From SHZI01 sp031409515 (lineage in GTDB: Bacteria; Pseudomonadota; Gammaproteobacteria; Steroidobacterales; GCA-2729495): DNA of 64,000 nt. Below are positions 7,171 to 14,213 of the stretch, piece by piece. The DNA is taken from NCBI GenBank assembly GCA_031409515.1, contig JANNXJ010000004.1, forward strand, positions 1-64,000. The letters run 5' to 3'. Every line of letters begins with the position of its first letter. Positions within the stretch are counted from its first letter, which is position 1. Under the pieces are notes generated by a model, which made no database searches, was not told the origin of the DNA, and saw nothing but the letters and a program-made list of their open reading frames with translations. A program made the position numbers and the translations under genes.

Positions 7171-8970
7171 TCAGCGTTGGATCTGAAAGCTTTTGATGCG
7201 ATCGGCCAGTGTGGAGGGACGAATGCCCAGCAGATCGGCAGCGCCACCCTTGCCCGCCACCCGCCAACCGGCTGCCTCCAGGGCAGCGATGAGGTTGTTG
7301 CGCTGCTGGTCCCGCATCTGGATCTCCGTCAGAAACGGGTGGGTCTCCCCCGTCGCTCCTGCAGGCGGAGCAGCTGCAGGGGCAACACTGACCCCGACCT
7401 GCGCCTCAGGCAGGGACAGGTCGAGGCGCAGGTTGTCCCCGGTCGAGAGAATGACCGCCCGCTCGATCACGTTCTTCAGTTCACGGACATTGCCCGGCCA
7501 GGGATACCGCCGCAGGGCGTCCGCCTGGGCTTGGGTGATGGTTGGGCAGGCTCGGCCGAATTCCCGGCAAACCTGCTGGAGAAAGTGCACCGCGAGCTGG
7601 ACGACGTCGTCGCCGCGGCGCCGGAGCGGGGGCACCTGCACGGGGAAGACGCTCAGACGGTAATAGAGGTCCTCCCGGAACTCGCCGGCTTCAACCGCTT
7701 TCTCCAGGTCCTTGTTGCTGGCCGCAATCACCCGGACATCCACCATCCGCGTCATTTCATCGCCGACCCGCTCGAACTCCTTCTCCTGGAGAACCCGCAG
7801 CAGCTTGCCCTGCAGGGCCAGCGGGATCTCGCCCACCTCGTCCAGAAAAATCGTCCCGCCATCAGCGAGCTGGAAGCGCCCGACCCGATCCCGATGGGCG
7901 CCGGTAAAGGCGCCTCGCACGTGGCCAAAGAATTCGCTCTCGAACAGCTCGTCGGGAATCGATGCACAGTTGACCTTGACCAGTGGCGCGTTGGTCCGGC
8001 TGCTCCGCGCGTGGATGGCGTGGGCTACCAGCTCCTTGCCCGTGCCTGTTTCACCCAGGATCAGGACACTCGCTGGTGTGTCCGCGACCGCCTCGATCCG
8101 CGCCAGCATGGCCAGCAGTGCCGGGCTGCCGCCCACGATCCGGCCGAAGTTCATGGACACCCGGACCTCTTCCCGGAGGTAGTCCCGCTCCCGCTCGAGT
8201 TCCTCTTTGAGCCGCGCGATCTCGCCGTAGGCCTCCTTCAGGCGCGCTTCCGCCCGGTTGCGTTCCGTCACATCCTTGCTGGCAACCAGAGTGCGGACCA
8301 CGGCCTGTCGGGCATCCCTCTCCGTGTGGGACGACAGCAGGACCTCGCGCACCTCCCCGCTCCGGGTCACCATCTGGCGCGGCACGTTCCGGATGTCGCC
8401 GGCGTTGATGATCTCCCGTACACGCCCCACCAGCGGCGCGCGGGAGGCATCGGTCATGAAGTCCAGAATTGAGCGGCCGAGAACCTCGTCGCGGGTGTAA
8501 CCCAGTTTGTCGAGCCAGTGGTCACTGACATCCGTGAGCCTGCCTTCCGGGTCGATGGTGTGCAGCATCGCCGGCGTGGCTTGGTAAAGATCCCGGTAGC
8601 GGCGCTCCAGGCGGGCCCGGTCGGACAACTCGGTGAACACCGACAGGGAATGCAGGAAGAGTCCCGACTCGTCGTACTCGGCGGTACTCGTGACCAGCAG
8701 TTCCAGGATGGTGCCGTCGGCCGTCTGGAATTCCACCGGGACGTTGTCGAGCCGCCCGGTGCGCCGGAAGCAGGGGCGGTGCTCCTCCCGGATCCGTCTG
8801 GCGCTGTCTGCCGTGGCGACGTCCTCGGGCCGGCGACCCCGCAGCGCTTCCGCTGTAAAACCCGTCCTGCTCACCCAGTTGTCGCTGACCTCGATGAAAC
8901 AGCCTTCCCGGTCCAGCAGGGCTGCGATGACTGGTATCCGCCGGAACAGCGCGAGATAAGGGTCGGTCAT
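7171..8970 (-). CDS. PAS-PAS sigma-54 enhancer-binding transcription activator
   Basis: About 599 residues. Two PAS sensor domains (roughly residues 5-115 and 120-230; 'VIAALLDREGCFIEVSDNW' and 'MLHTIDPEGRLTDVSDHWLDKLGY') precede a short coiled coil ('ARLKEAYGEIARLKEELERER'). The AAA+ sigma-54 contact domain (~270-500) has Walker A GETGTGKE, an intact GAFTGA loop and 'GTIFLDEVGEIPL'. A Fis-type helix-turn-helix ends the protein ('GGAADLLGIRPSTLADRIK'). There is no receiver domain and no kinase nearby, so the PAS domains probably sense the signal directly. Start 8970 or 8976 (both ATG); neither has a clear ribosome site. It is divergent from a sigma-54 promoter at 9085, its likely target. Confidence 0.92.
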   Translation of the reverse strand: MTDPYLALFRRIPVIAALLDREGCFIEVSDNWVSRTGFTAEALRGRRPEDVATADSARRIREEHRPCFRRTGRLDNVPVEFQTADGTILELLVTSTAEYDESGLFLHSLSVFTELSDRARLERRYRDLYQATPAMLHTIDPEGRLTDVSDHWLDKLGYTRDEVLGRSILDFMTDASRAPLVGRVREIINAGDIRNVPRQMVTRSGEVREVLLSSHTERDARQAVVRTLVASKDVTERNRAEARLKEAYGEIARLKEELERERDYLREEVRVSMNFGRIVGGSPALLAMLARIEAVADTPASVLILGETGTGKELVAHAIHARSSRTNAPLVKVNCASIPDELFESEFFGHVRGAFTGAHRDRVGRFQLADGGTIFLDEVGEIPLALQGKLLRVLQEKEFERVGDEMTRMVDVRVIAASNKDLEKAVEAGEFREDLYYRLSVFPVQVPPLRRRGDDVVQLAVHFLQQVCREFGRACPTITQAQADALRRYPWPGNVRELKNVIERAVILSTGDNLRLDLSLPEAQVGVSVAPAAAPPAGATGETHPFLTEIQMRDQQRNNLIAALEAAGWRVAGKGGAADLLGIRPSTLADRIKSFQIQR

Positions 8971-8992
8971 GGCCATGAAGAGAAGGTACACG

Positions 8993-9028
8993 GTTTTCCG
9001 GGTCTACGGAAAACGTTTTTTCGGAAAA
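8993..9028. promoter_or_regulatory. Probable upstream activator site (dyad repeats) for the divergent activator
   Basis: GTTTTCCG (8993-9000), a 6-nt gap, then CGGAAAAC (9007-9014) form a perfect 8-bp dyad. A second CGGAAAA copy follows at 9022-9028 as part of TTTTCGGAAAA. The dyad is centred about 108 bp before the predicted start of the sigma-54 transcript, the usual distance for an enhancer site. It also lies just ahead of the activator's own ATG, so binding could repress that gene. Assignment to this activator is inferred from position. Confidence 0.6.
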
Positions 9029-9084
9029 TCACGGTTTATCGTGTTTCTGGTGCCGCTAAGTAATTGATTCTATTACTGTGGATT

Positions 9085-9101
9085 TTGGCACGACTCCTGC
9101 A
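9085..9101 (+). promoter_or_regulatory. Sigma-54 (-24/-12) promoter
   Basis: TTGGCACG-ACTC-CTGCA matches the consensus YTGGCACG-N4-TTGCW with a single mismatch (C for the first T of TTGC). The invariant GG (9087-9088) and GC (9099-9100) have the required 10-nt separation. Transcription should begin near 9112. It faces away from the sigma-54 activator gene at 7171-8970 and towards the hairpin-rich interval and the thioredoxin gene. Confidence 0.8.
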
Positions 9102-9111
9102 AAGAGTCTCC

Positions 9112-9276
9112 CATCAAGTGCTTTGCTGGCGTCCACGGCCCTCCAAGTGGCCGTCAGCAGATCCGCCCCCCCGGAAAGCCTTGAAACGCGGCACGACTTT
9201 GACCCCCCTCGAAGTCCTGCCCGTGGAGCCCCTGGCTGGCGCTATCTGCGTCAGCCTGCGGGCTCCTTCTTTTTTC
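9112..9276 (+). ncRNA. Predicted sigma-54-dependent small RNA with hexa-C hairpin loops
   Basis: About 165 nt from the predicted start to the end of a T-tract. Four structures can be read directly. (1) ACGGCC (9135-9140) pairs with GGCCGT (9149-9154), loop CTCCAAGT; flanking GCTG (9125-9128) and CAGC (9155-9158) can also pair. (2) TCCG (9162-9165) with CGGA (9172-9175), loop of six C. (3) GACTTTGA (9195-9202) with TCGAAGTC (9209-9216), eight pairs including one G-U, loop of six C. (4) A terminator at 9225-9276. No convincing short reading frame was found. C-rich loops suggest pairing with G-rich ribosome sites of target mRNAs, as described for other C-rich small RNAs; the target and function are inferred. 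Alternatively it is a leader/attenuator for the thioredoxin gene 82 nt downstream. Confidence 0.7.
9225..9276 (+). terminator. Rho-independent terminator of the predicted small RNA
   Basis: Outer stem GGAGCCC (9225-9231) with GGGCTCC (9260-9266). Inner stem GGCTGGCGC (9234-9242) with GCGTCAGCC (9248-9256), loop TATCT. Directly followed by TTCTTTTTTC (9267-9276). A further small hairpin, GGCGCTT-GA-AAGCGCC, follows at 9278-9293. The structure is strong and oriented on the plus strand, 82 nt before the thioredoxin ATG. Confidence 0.85.
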
Positions 9277-9357
9277 TGGCGCTTGAAAGCGCCGTCCCGC
9301 GCAACCACATCGATACTTCAGGCAGCCTTGTGGCCTGCTGCAGCGGAGTACCAGCCC

Positions 9358-10110
9358 ATGTCGAACGCCGTTCAGGCTACCGGTCTCGCCACTTTCGAGA
9401 AGGACGTCCTTGAGGCTTCCCACCACTTGCCGGTGATTGTGGATTTCTGGGCGACCTGGTGCGGGCCCTGCAAGACGCTCAGTCCGATCCTTGAGACCGT
9501 GGCCGCGTCCCTCGCCGGCCGTGCCCGGGTGCTGAAGGTTGATACCGATGCCGAGCAGGAGCTGGCGCGCCAGTTCCAGATTCGCAGCATCCCCACCGTC
9601 ATGCTCTTCAGGGACGGCAAGCTCGCCAGCCAGTTTGTGGGTCTGCAGCCGGCCCACGCCATCCAGGAGTGGGTGGCGCCGTTCCTGGCGCCCAACGAGG
9701 CAGCCCCCGCCGCCGCACCGACTGAGAAGTCGCCAGAAGACCTGGCGGAAGAGGCTTTGCGGGCTGGGGATCCGGCCACGACCCGCAGGCTCCTTGATGA
9801 GCTGCCGGCGGATCGCCAGGAAACCGAGCGCGTGCGTGGCCTGCGCGTGCAGGTGTATTTCGCAGAAGAACTCGGGGAGGTCAGCGCGGGAACCGCTGAT
9901 CTCGATGCGCTGTATCGCGAGGGACTGAAGGCGGCGGGGGACGGCGCCCACGGCAGGGCCGCCGAAGCCTTCCTGACCCTGACCACCCGGAGTCGCGCCT
10001 ATCGGGACGATGCCGGACGCCTGGCACTGCTACGCCTGTTTGAGTGGCTCGGCAGCACGGATCCCGTAGTCCATGACTACCGGCGGCGGCTGGCACACCT
10101 GCTGCACTAG
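9358..10110 (+). CDS. Thioredoxin-domain/TPR protein (CnoX/YbbN type)
   Basis: 250 residues. The N-terminal thioredoxin fold (about 1-110) has the classical active site in 'FWATWCGPCKTLSP' and the cis-proline in 'IRSIPTVMLFRDG'. A linker rich in Ala/Pro is followed by a C-terminal TPR-like helical region ('DLAEEALRAGDPATTRRLLDEL' onward). This layout matches CnoX (YbbN), a chaperone-linked thioredoxin that protects proteins under hypochlorous or oxidative stress. E. coli CnoX has a degenerate site, whereas this one keeps WCGPC and should be redox-active. The ATG at 9358 has GGAG 9 nt upstream. Its stop overlaps that of the convergent gene. It lies downstream of the predicted small RNA; whether it has its own promoter is unclear. 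Confidence 0.9.
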   Translation: MSNAVQATGLATFEKDVLEASHHLPVIVDFWATWCGPCKTLSPILETVAASLAGRARVLKVDTDAEQELARQFQIRSIPTVMLFRDGKLASQFVGLQPAHAIQEWVAPFLAPNEAAPAAAPTEKSPEDLAEEALRAGDPATTRRLLDELPADRQETERVRGLRVQVYFAEELGEVSAGTADLDALYREGLKAAGDGAHGRAAEAFLTLTTRSRAYRDDAGRLALLRLFEWLGSTDPVVHDYRRRLAHLLH

Positions 10111-10409
10111 GGTTTTTCCGCGGGTTTCCCGTCTGTCTTCTTGCCGAACCAGCGCTCCCGCAGGCTGGTGTAGTGGCCGCGCAAGACCTCACGACCCTCC
10201 GGCGTGACGCTGTGCCTGACCTTGGCCAGCCACAGCTTCGCCCAGGCGAACTCGATGGCGAGTATGGCAAGTCCCAGCAGAATAACCGCGAGGCCGGGGC
10301 CCGGCGTGGCCAGCATGATGATTCCACCCAGCAGAATGGTGCCGCCGATGACCGCGATGACGATGCGGCGGGCAATCTTGTAACTGACTTCGCCCAGCCG
10401 GCGGATCAC
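10107..10409 (-). CDS. PGPGW-type small membrane protein
   Basis: 100 residues with two hydrophobic segments: 'IVIAVIGGTILLGGIIMLA' and 'GLAVILLGLAILAIEFAWA'. The segment between them contains the family motif (here TPGPGL). Proteins of this type are known as putative transmembrane protein PGPGW; their function is not established. Translation starts at a GTG whose last bases overlap the TGA of the upstream hydrolase gene (GTGA), so the two are translationally coupled. The stop codon overlaps the stop of the convergent thioredoxin gene. Confidence 0.85.
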   Translation of the reverse strand: MIRRLGEVSYKIARRIVIAVIGGTILLGGIIMLATPGPGLAVILLGLAILAIEFAWAKLWLAKVRHSVTPEGREVLRGHYTSLRERWFGKKTDGKPAEKP

Positions 10410-11272
10410 TGGTCGAGATTATCCTGCAGAAACGCGGTGGTCCGGCGCCACGCATCCTCGGCGGCGGGCGCGTCGTACGCGGTCCCGGACGGATTCGCAA
10501 AGGCGTGGTCAGCCCCTTCGTAGACCCGGATATCAGCCTTCTTGCCCAGCCGCTGCAGAGCCGCCTCGAAGGCCGTCACCGTGGGCAGCGGCACCACCCG
10601 GTCCTTTGAGCCGAAGAGGCCAAGAATCGGCATCCTGAGGGTCGCCAGCTCCGCGTCCGTGACTTTGACTGAGCCGTAGTAGATGACCGTTGCATCGACC
10701 TGGTCGGGGAACAGAAGAGCAGCTCGCAGCGACCATCGGCCGCCGAGGCACCAGCCGATGGTGCCGATGCGCGGAGCCTTTTCCACCTTGTCCAGATACC
10801 GGTACGCCGCCCGCAGGTTCTCTTCGGCGGGGCCGGGGTTCGCCGTGAGTTCCTGACTGAGCTTCATCGCCGCCGGGGGCTGCGTGGCCAGTTTGCCGCC
10901 ATACAGGTCTACCGCAAGCACCACGTAGCCTTCTGCCGCAAGCCGCCCCGCTTCGTCCCGGACGTTGTCGTTCAGGCCCCACCACTCGTGGATGACGATG
11001 AGGCCGGGCAAGCGGCCGCGCGCCTGCTTTGGCCGCACGAGCCAGCCCTCGACGGGCACGCCATCAACAGTGCCATAGCTGACCGTTTTCCCGGTGACCT
11101 CCGCCACGGGGGGCGTCGTGGCGGCTGGAGTCGCCACGGGCACGTCGTGAGCATGGGCCTCGGCGGTGCGCTCCAGGGTCTCCCGGTCGGAGGCGCTGAC
11201 CGGGGAGTCCGACTGGCTTGAACAGCCGGCCAGAAAAACGATGAAAATCAGACGGCCCAACAGCACAAGCAT
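10406..11272 (-). CDS. Dienelactone hydrolase family lipoprotein
   Basis: 288-residue alpha/beta hydrolase with a lipoprotein signal (MLVLLGRLIFIVFLAGCSS; lipobox LAGC), so membrane-anchored on the periplasmic side. The hydrolase domain begins near residue 80 ('LPGLIVIHEWWGLND'). The catalytic triad reads as Cys in 'GTIGWCLGGRWS', Asp in 'FGSKDRVVP' and His in 'GADHAFANP', the dienelactone-hydrolase pattern. The substrate is unknown. AAGGAG directly abuts the ATG at 11272 with no spacer, so the GTG two codons later, 6 nt from that site, may be the real start. It is separated from korB by a REP pair. Confidence 0.88.
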   Translation of the reverse strand: MLVLLGRLIFIVFLAGCSSQSDSPVSASDRETLERTAEAHAHDVPVATPAATTPPVAEVTGKTVSYGTVDGVPVEGWLVRPKQARGRLPGLIVIHEWWGLNDNVRDEAGRLAAEGYVVLAVDLYGGKLATQPPAAMKLSQELTANPGPAEENLRAAYRYLDKVEKAPRIGTIGWCLGGRWSLRAALLFPDQVDATVIYYGSVKVTDAELATLRMPILGLFGSKDRVVPLPTVTAFEAALQRLGKKADIRVYEGADHAFANPSGTAYDAPAAEDAWRRTTAFLQDNLDQ

Positions 11273-11282
11273 CTCCTTGCCT

Positions 11283-11336
11283 GTAGGAGCGCCTTTAGGC
11301 GCGATCAATATCGATCGCGCCTAAAGGCGTTCCTAC
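11283..11336. repeat. Pair of inverted REP units (BIME-like)
   Basis: Two GTAG-headed REP units face each other: plus-strand unit 11283-11306 (GTAGGA, stem GCGCCT-TT-AGGCGC, GATC) and minus-strand unit 11313-11336 with one base change (GTAGGA followed by A instead of G). The 24-nt arms therefore form one long imperfect palindrome around a 6-nt centre. It lies between korB (stop at 11341) and the start of the hydrolase lipoprotein gene (11272), where it could stabilise the end of the kor message or act as a terminator. The same unit design occurs at 5249-5272. Confidence 0.9.
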
Positions 11337-11340
11337 CGTA

Positions 11341-12396
11341 TCAGCGAAAGCGGCTCTGGATCGACGCCAGTGTCTTGTTGCCAGGGCAGACCTTGGCAAA
11401 GGGCAGGCTGGCGAGGGGGCCAGGGGGCGTATTCGCGAGTTCGTGCATATCCGGCTTGGTCTCGTCGATGTACAGCAGGCCGGTAACGATCTCACCGGCC
11501 TGCTGATGCGTCTGGATGTACTCGAAGGCCGCGACCCGGTCGGTGGGGTCGTAGGCGCCATCCGCCTTGCGCAGCACAATCTGGCTGCCGTCGTGCATCT
11601 GCACGGGCATGGCCTGGCCGGCTGCGTACGCCGTGCGAATCTCTTTCGCGGGGGGCACGAAGTCCGCGTAGATCGCCGTCATGGAGTGCTTGCGGGTGAA
11701 TTCGTAACTCTTGGTCGAGCCCTCGTGATCGTTGAAGGTCACGCAGGGGGAAATCACGTCAATCACCGCGAAGCCCCGGTGCGTCAGCCCTGCCTTGATC
11801 AGCGGGACCAGCTGCTCCCGGTCGCCGGAAAAGCTGCGCGCGATGAAGGTAGCGCCCGTCGCCAGCAACGTGAGTGCCGGATCAATAGGGGGCTGCTGGT
11901 TGGTTTCACCCTTCTTTGCCCGGGAGCCCACGTCTGCCGAGGCCGAGAACTGGCCCTTCGTGAGGCCATACACCCCGTTGTTCTCGATGAGGTAGAGCAT
12001 GTTGAGATTACGCCGGACGGCGTGGAGGAACTGGCCCAGGCCGATGGAGAGCGTGTCCCCGTCGCCGGACACGCCAATGTAATGCAGGTCCGGGTTCGCG
12101 GCATTGGCGCCGGTTGCCACCGACGGCATGCGGCCGTGGACCGTGTTGAAACCGTGGGAAGCGCTGGCAAAGTAGGCGGGCGTCTTTGACGAACACCCGA
12201 TACCGGACAGCTTGGCCATGCGGTGCGGGGGAATCGCGAGCTCAAAGGCAGCCTGCATGATAGCGCCCGTAATGGAGTCGTGTCCGCAGCCGGCGCAGAG
12301 GGTGGACATGGCCCCCTCGTAGTCCCGCACGGTCAGATTCAGCTCGTTGCGGGGGAGCTGCGGATGGGCAACTTTTGGCTTGGTGATGAAGCTCAT
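11341..12396 (-). CDS. korB: 2-oxoacid:ferredoxin oxidoreductase, beta subunit
   Basis: 351-residue thiamine-diphosphate subunit of a 2-oxoacid (most likely 2-oxoglutarate) ferredoxin oxidoreductase, which converts the 2-oxoacid and CoA to acyl-CoA and CO2. Iron-sulfur ligands are visible at C34 and C37 ('LCAGCGHDS'), C68 ('IGCSSK') and near residue 217 ('ISPCVTF'). The ThDP motif is 'GVSGDGDTLSIG ... ENNGVYGLTKGQ'. The GLTKGQ signature is typical of this family. Its ATG overlaps the korA stop (ATGA). It is the last gene of the kor operon. Confidence 0.92.
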   Translation of the reverse strand: MSFITKPKVAHPQLPRNELNLTVRDYEGAMSTLCAGCGHDSITGAIMQAAFELAIPPHRMAKLSGIGCSSKTPAYFASASHGFNTVHGRMPSVATGANAANPDLHYIGVSGDGDTLSIGLGQFLHAVRRNLNMLYLIENNGVYGLTKGQFSASADVGSRAKKGETNQQPPIDPALTLLATGATFIARSFSGDREQLVPLIKAGLTHRGFAVIDVISPCVTFNDHEGSTKSYEFTRKHSMTAIYADFVPPAKEIRTAYAAGQAMPVQMHDGSQIVLRKADGAYDPTDRVAAFEYIQTHQQAGEIVTGLLYIDETKPDMHELANTPPGPLASLPFAKVCPGNKTLASIQSRFR

Positions 12397-14213
12397 GCGG
12401 CTTTGCCTCGCGCGAGATCCTGATTGACGCCGTCCACCACGGACCTGGCGAGGATTGGCAGCCCGTCATAGTGGAGCACGGGCACGAGCTTGTTGGGATC
12501 AACCCGGGTTTCCAGCATCAGCAGGCTGCGCAGCTGCGCGTCCCGGTTCTGCTCGACGACGTAGATGCGATCGTGGCTGTCCAGGTAGTCCTGCACATCC
12601 TTGCCGAAGGGAAAGCCCTTGACGCGAAGGTAGTTGAGACGCAGCCCCGACTCCGCCAGCTGGGCCCGGGCTTCCTTGACGGCATTGTCACAGGAACCGA
12701 TGGTGAGGAACCCGGTACGGCACCTGGGATCAACGTCAGCCTCGGCGGGCGGCATCAGCTCCTTGGCGGTATCGAACTTGCGGCGCAGGCGGTCGACCAC
12801 GGCCTGATACTCCGCAGCATCCTCGGTATAGGCGCCATACATGTTGTGGCCGGAACCCCGCGTGAAATAGGCCCCCTTCGGGTGGGTGCCCGGGAGGGTC
12901 CGGGCAGCGATGCCGTCGCCATCCGTGTCCATGTACCGGTTGAACTTCGGCAAGGCTGCGATCTGTTCGGCGGTGAGCACTTTGCCCCGATCCGGCTTAA
13001 AACTGTCATCCCACTTGAGGTCACGGCACATCCAGTCGTTCATGCCGATATCGAGGTCGGTCAGGACAATCACCGGCGTCTGCAGGCGCTCGGCGAGGTC
13101 GAAGGCCTGCACGGCCTGATAAAAGGCCTCTTCCGGATTGGCCGGAAACAGCAGAACGTGCCGGGTATCGCCGTGGGAGGCGTAGGCGCAGGCCATGAGG
13201 TCCGCCTGCTGGGTGCGCGTGGGCATGCCGGTGGAGGGGCCGCAGCGCTGAACATCGAAGAGCACGGCGGGAATCTCGGTGAAGTAGCCGTAGCCCAGAA
13301 ACTCGCTCATCAGCGAAATCCCCGGACCGCTGGTCGGGGTGAAGGACCTGGCGCCATTCCAGCTGGCGCCAAGCACCATGCCGATGGCACCGAGCTCGTC
13401 CTCAGCCTGGATGATGCAGTAATTCGCCTTGCCGGTTTCCGGGTCCTTCCGGTACTTGTCACAGAACTTCTTGAACGCGTCCATGAGGGACGTGGACGGC
13501 GTAATGGGGTACCAGGCACCCACGGTGGCGCCGGCGTAGAGACAGCCGAGCGCTGCTGTGGTGTTGCCGTCGATCATGATGTGATCGCGAGTCTTGTCCA
13601 GCGTCCGGGCGCGGAATGGCAAGGGACAGCTGAAGTTTTCCTTCGCGTAGGCAAAGCCCAGATCGATGGCCTTCTGGTTGGCATCCAGCAGGCTGGCCTT
13701 GGCGGCAAACTGCTCGTTCAGCAGCTGCTTGATGATGTTCATGTCCAGGTCGAGCAGCGCCGCGAGCACGCCGACGTACATGATGTTCTTCATCAGGATG
13801 CGTGAGCGGGCGTTGTTGAAGTTCTCGTTGCAGATGCGGGACAGGGGCACTGCAAGAATATGGATGTCAGTCCGGTTGAACAGCTGGCTGCGGGGCCAGG
13901 TGGAGTCGTAGAGCAGATAGCCGCCGGGCGCGACGTCCGCGTGGTCCTTGCGGTAGGTCTCCGCATTCATCGCCACCATCAGGTCAACCCGGCCTGAGCG
14001 CGCCAGGTGGCCCTCCGCACTGACCCGGATCTCGTACCAGGTGGGCAGCCCCTGGATATTGGACGGGAAGTAGTTCTTGCCGCAGACAGGAATGCCCATG
14101 CGGAACAGGGACTTCATCAGCATGGAATTGGCACTGGCCGAGCCCGTGCCATTCACGTTGCCGATCTTCAGCGTGAAATCGTTGTCCTGGGGACGTTTAC
14201 TGGCGATGCTCAT
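12393..14213 (-). CDS. korA: 2-oxoacid:ferredoxin oxidoreductase, fused gamma-alpha subunit
   Basis: 606 residues. The first ~190 are the gamma domain that binds CoA and the partner ('FTLKIGNVNGTGSASANSMLMKSLFR'). The rest is the alpha pyrophosphate-binding domain ('IDGNTTAALGCLYAGATVGAWYPITPSTSLMDAF', 'TSGPGISLMSEFLGYG', 'RCGPSTGMPTRTQQADL'). This gamma-alpha fusion is the usual architecture of two-subunit KGOR enzymes. It works with KorB, and presumably delivers electrons through KorC upstream. It overlaps both neighbours by 4 nt, so the three are one transcriptional unit. Substrate choice (2-oxoglutarate versus pyruvate or another oxoacid) is inferred from the family, not proved. Confidence 0.92.
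   Translation of the reverse strand: MSIASKRPQDNDFTLKIGNVNGTGSASANSMLMKSLFRMGIPVCGKNYFPSNIQGLPTWYEIRVSAEGHLARSGRVDLMVAMNAETYRKDHADVAPGGYLLYDSTWPRSQLFNRTDIHILAVPLSRICNENFNNARSRILMKNIMYVGVLAALLDLDMNIIKQLLNEQFAAKASLLDANQKAIDLGFAYAKENFSCPLPFRARTLDKTRDHIMIDGNTTAALGCLYAGATVGAWYPITPSTSLMDAFKKFCDKYRKDPETGKANYCIIQAEDELGAIGMVLGASWNGARSFTPTSGPGISLMSEFLGYGYFTEIPAVLFDVQRCGPSTGMPTRTQQADLMACAYASHGDTRHVLLFPANPEEAFYQAVQAFDLAERLQTPVIVLTDLDIGMNDWMCRDLKWDDSFKPDRGKVLTAEQIAALPKFNRYMDTDGDGIAARTLPGTHPKGAYFTRGSGHNMYGAYTEDAAEYQAVVDRLRRKFDTAKELMPPAEADVDPRCRTGFLTIGSCDNAVKEARAQLAESGLRLNYLRVKGFPFGKDVQDYLDSHDRIYVVEQNRDAQLRSLLMLETRVDPNKLVPVLHYDGLPILARSVVDGVNQDLARGKAA

Noticed and set aside
9064..9357. Extension of the thioredoxin gene upstream to 9064 as one long protein
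   Set aside because: The first ~98 residues would be proline/arginine-rich junk running through the sigma-54 promoter, hairpins and terminator; the ATG at 9358 has GGAG and starts the normal fold.
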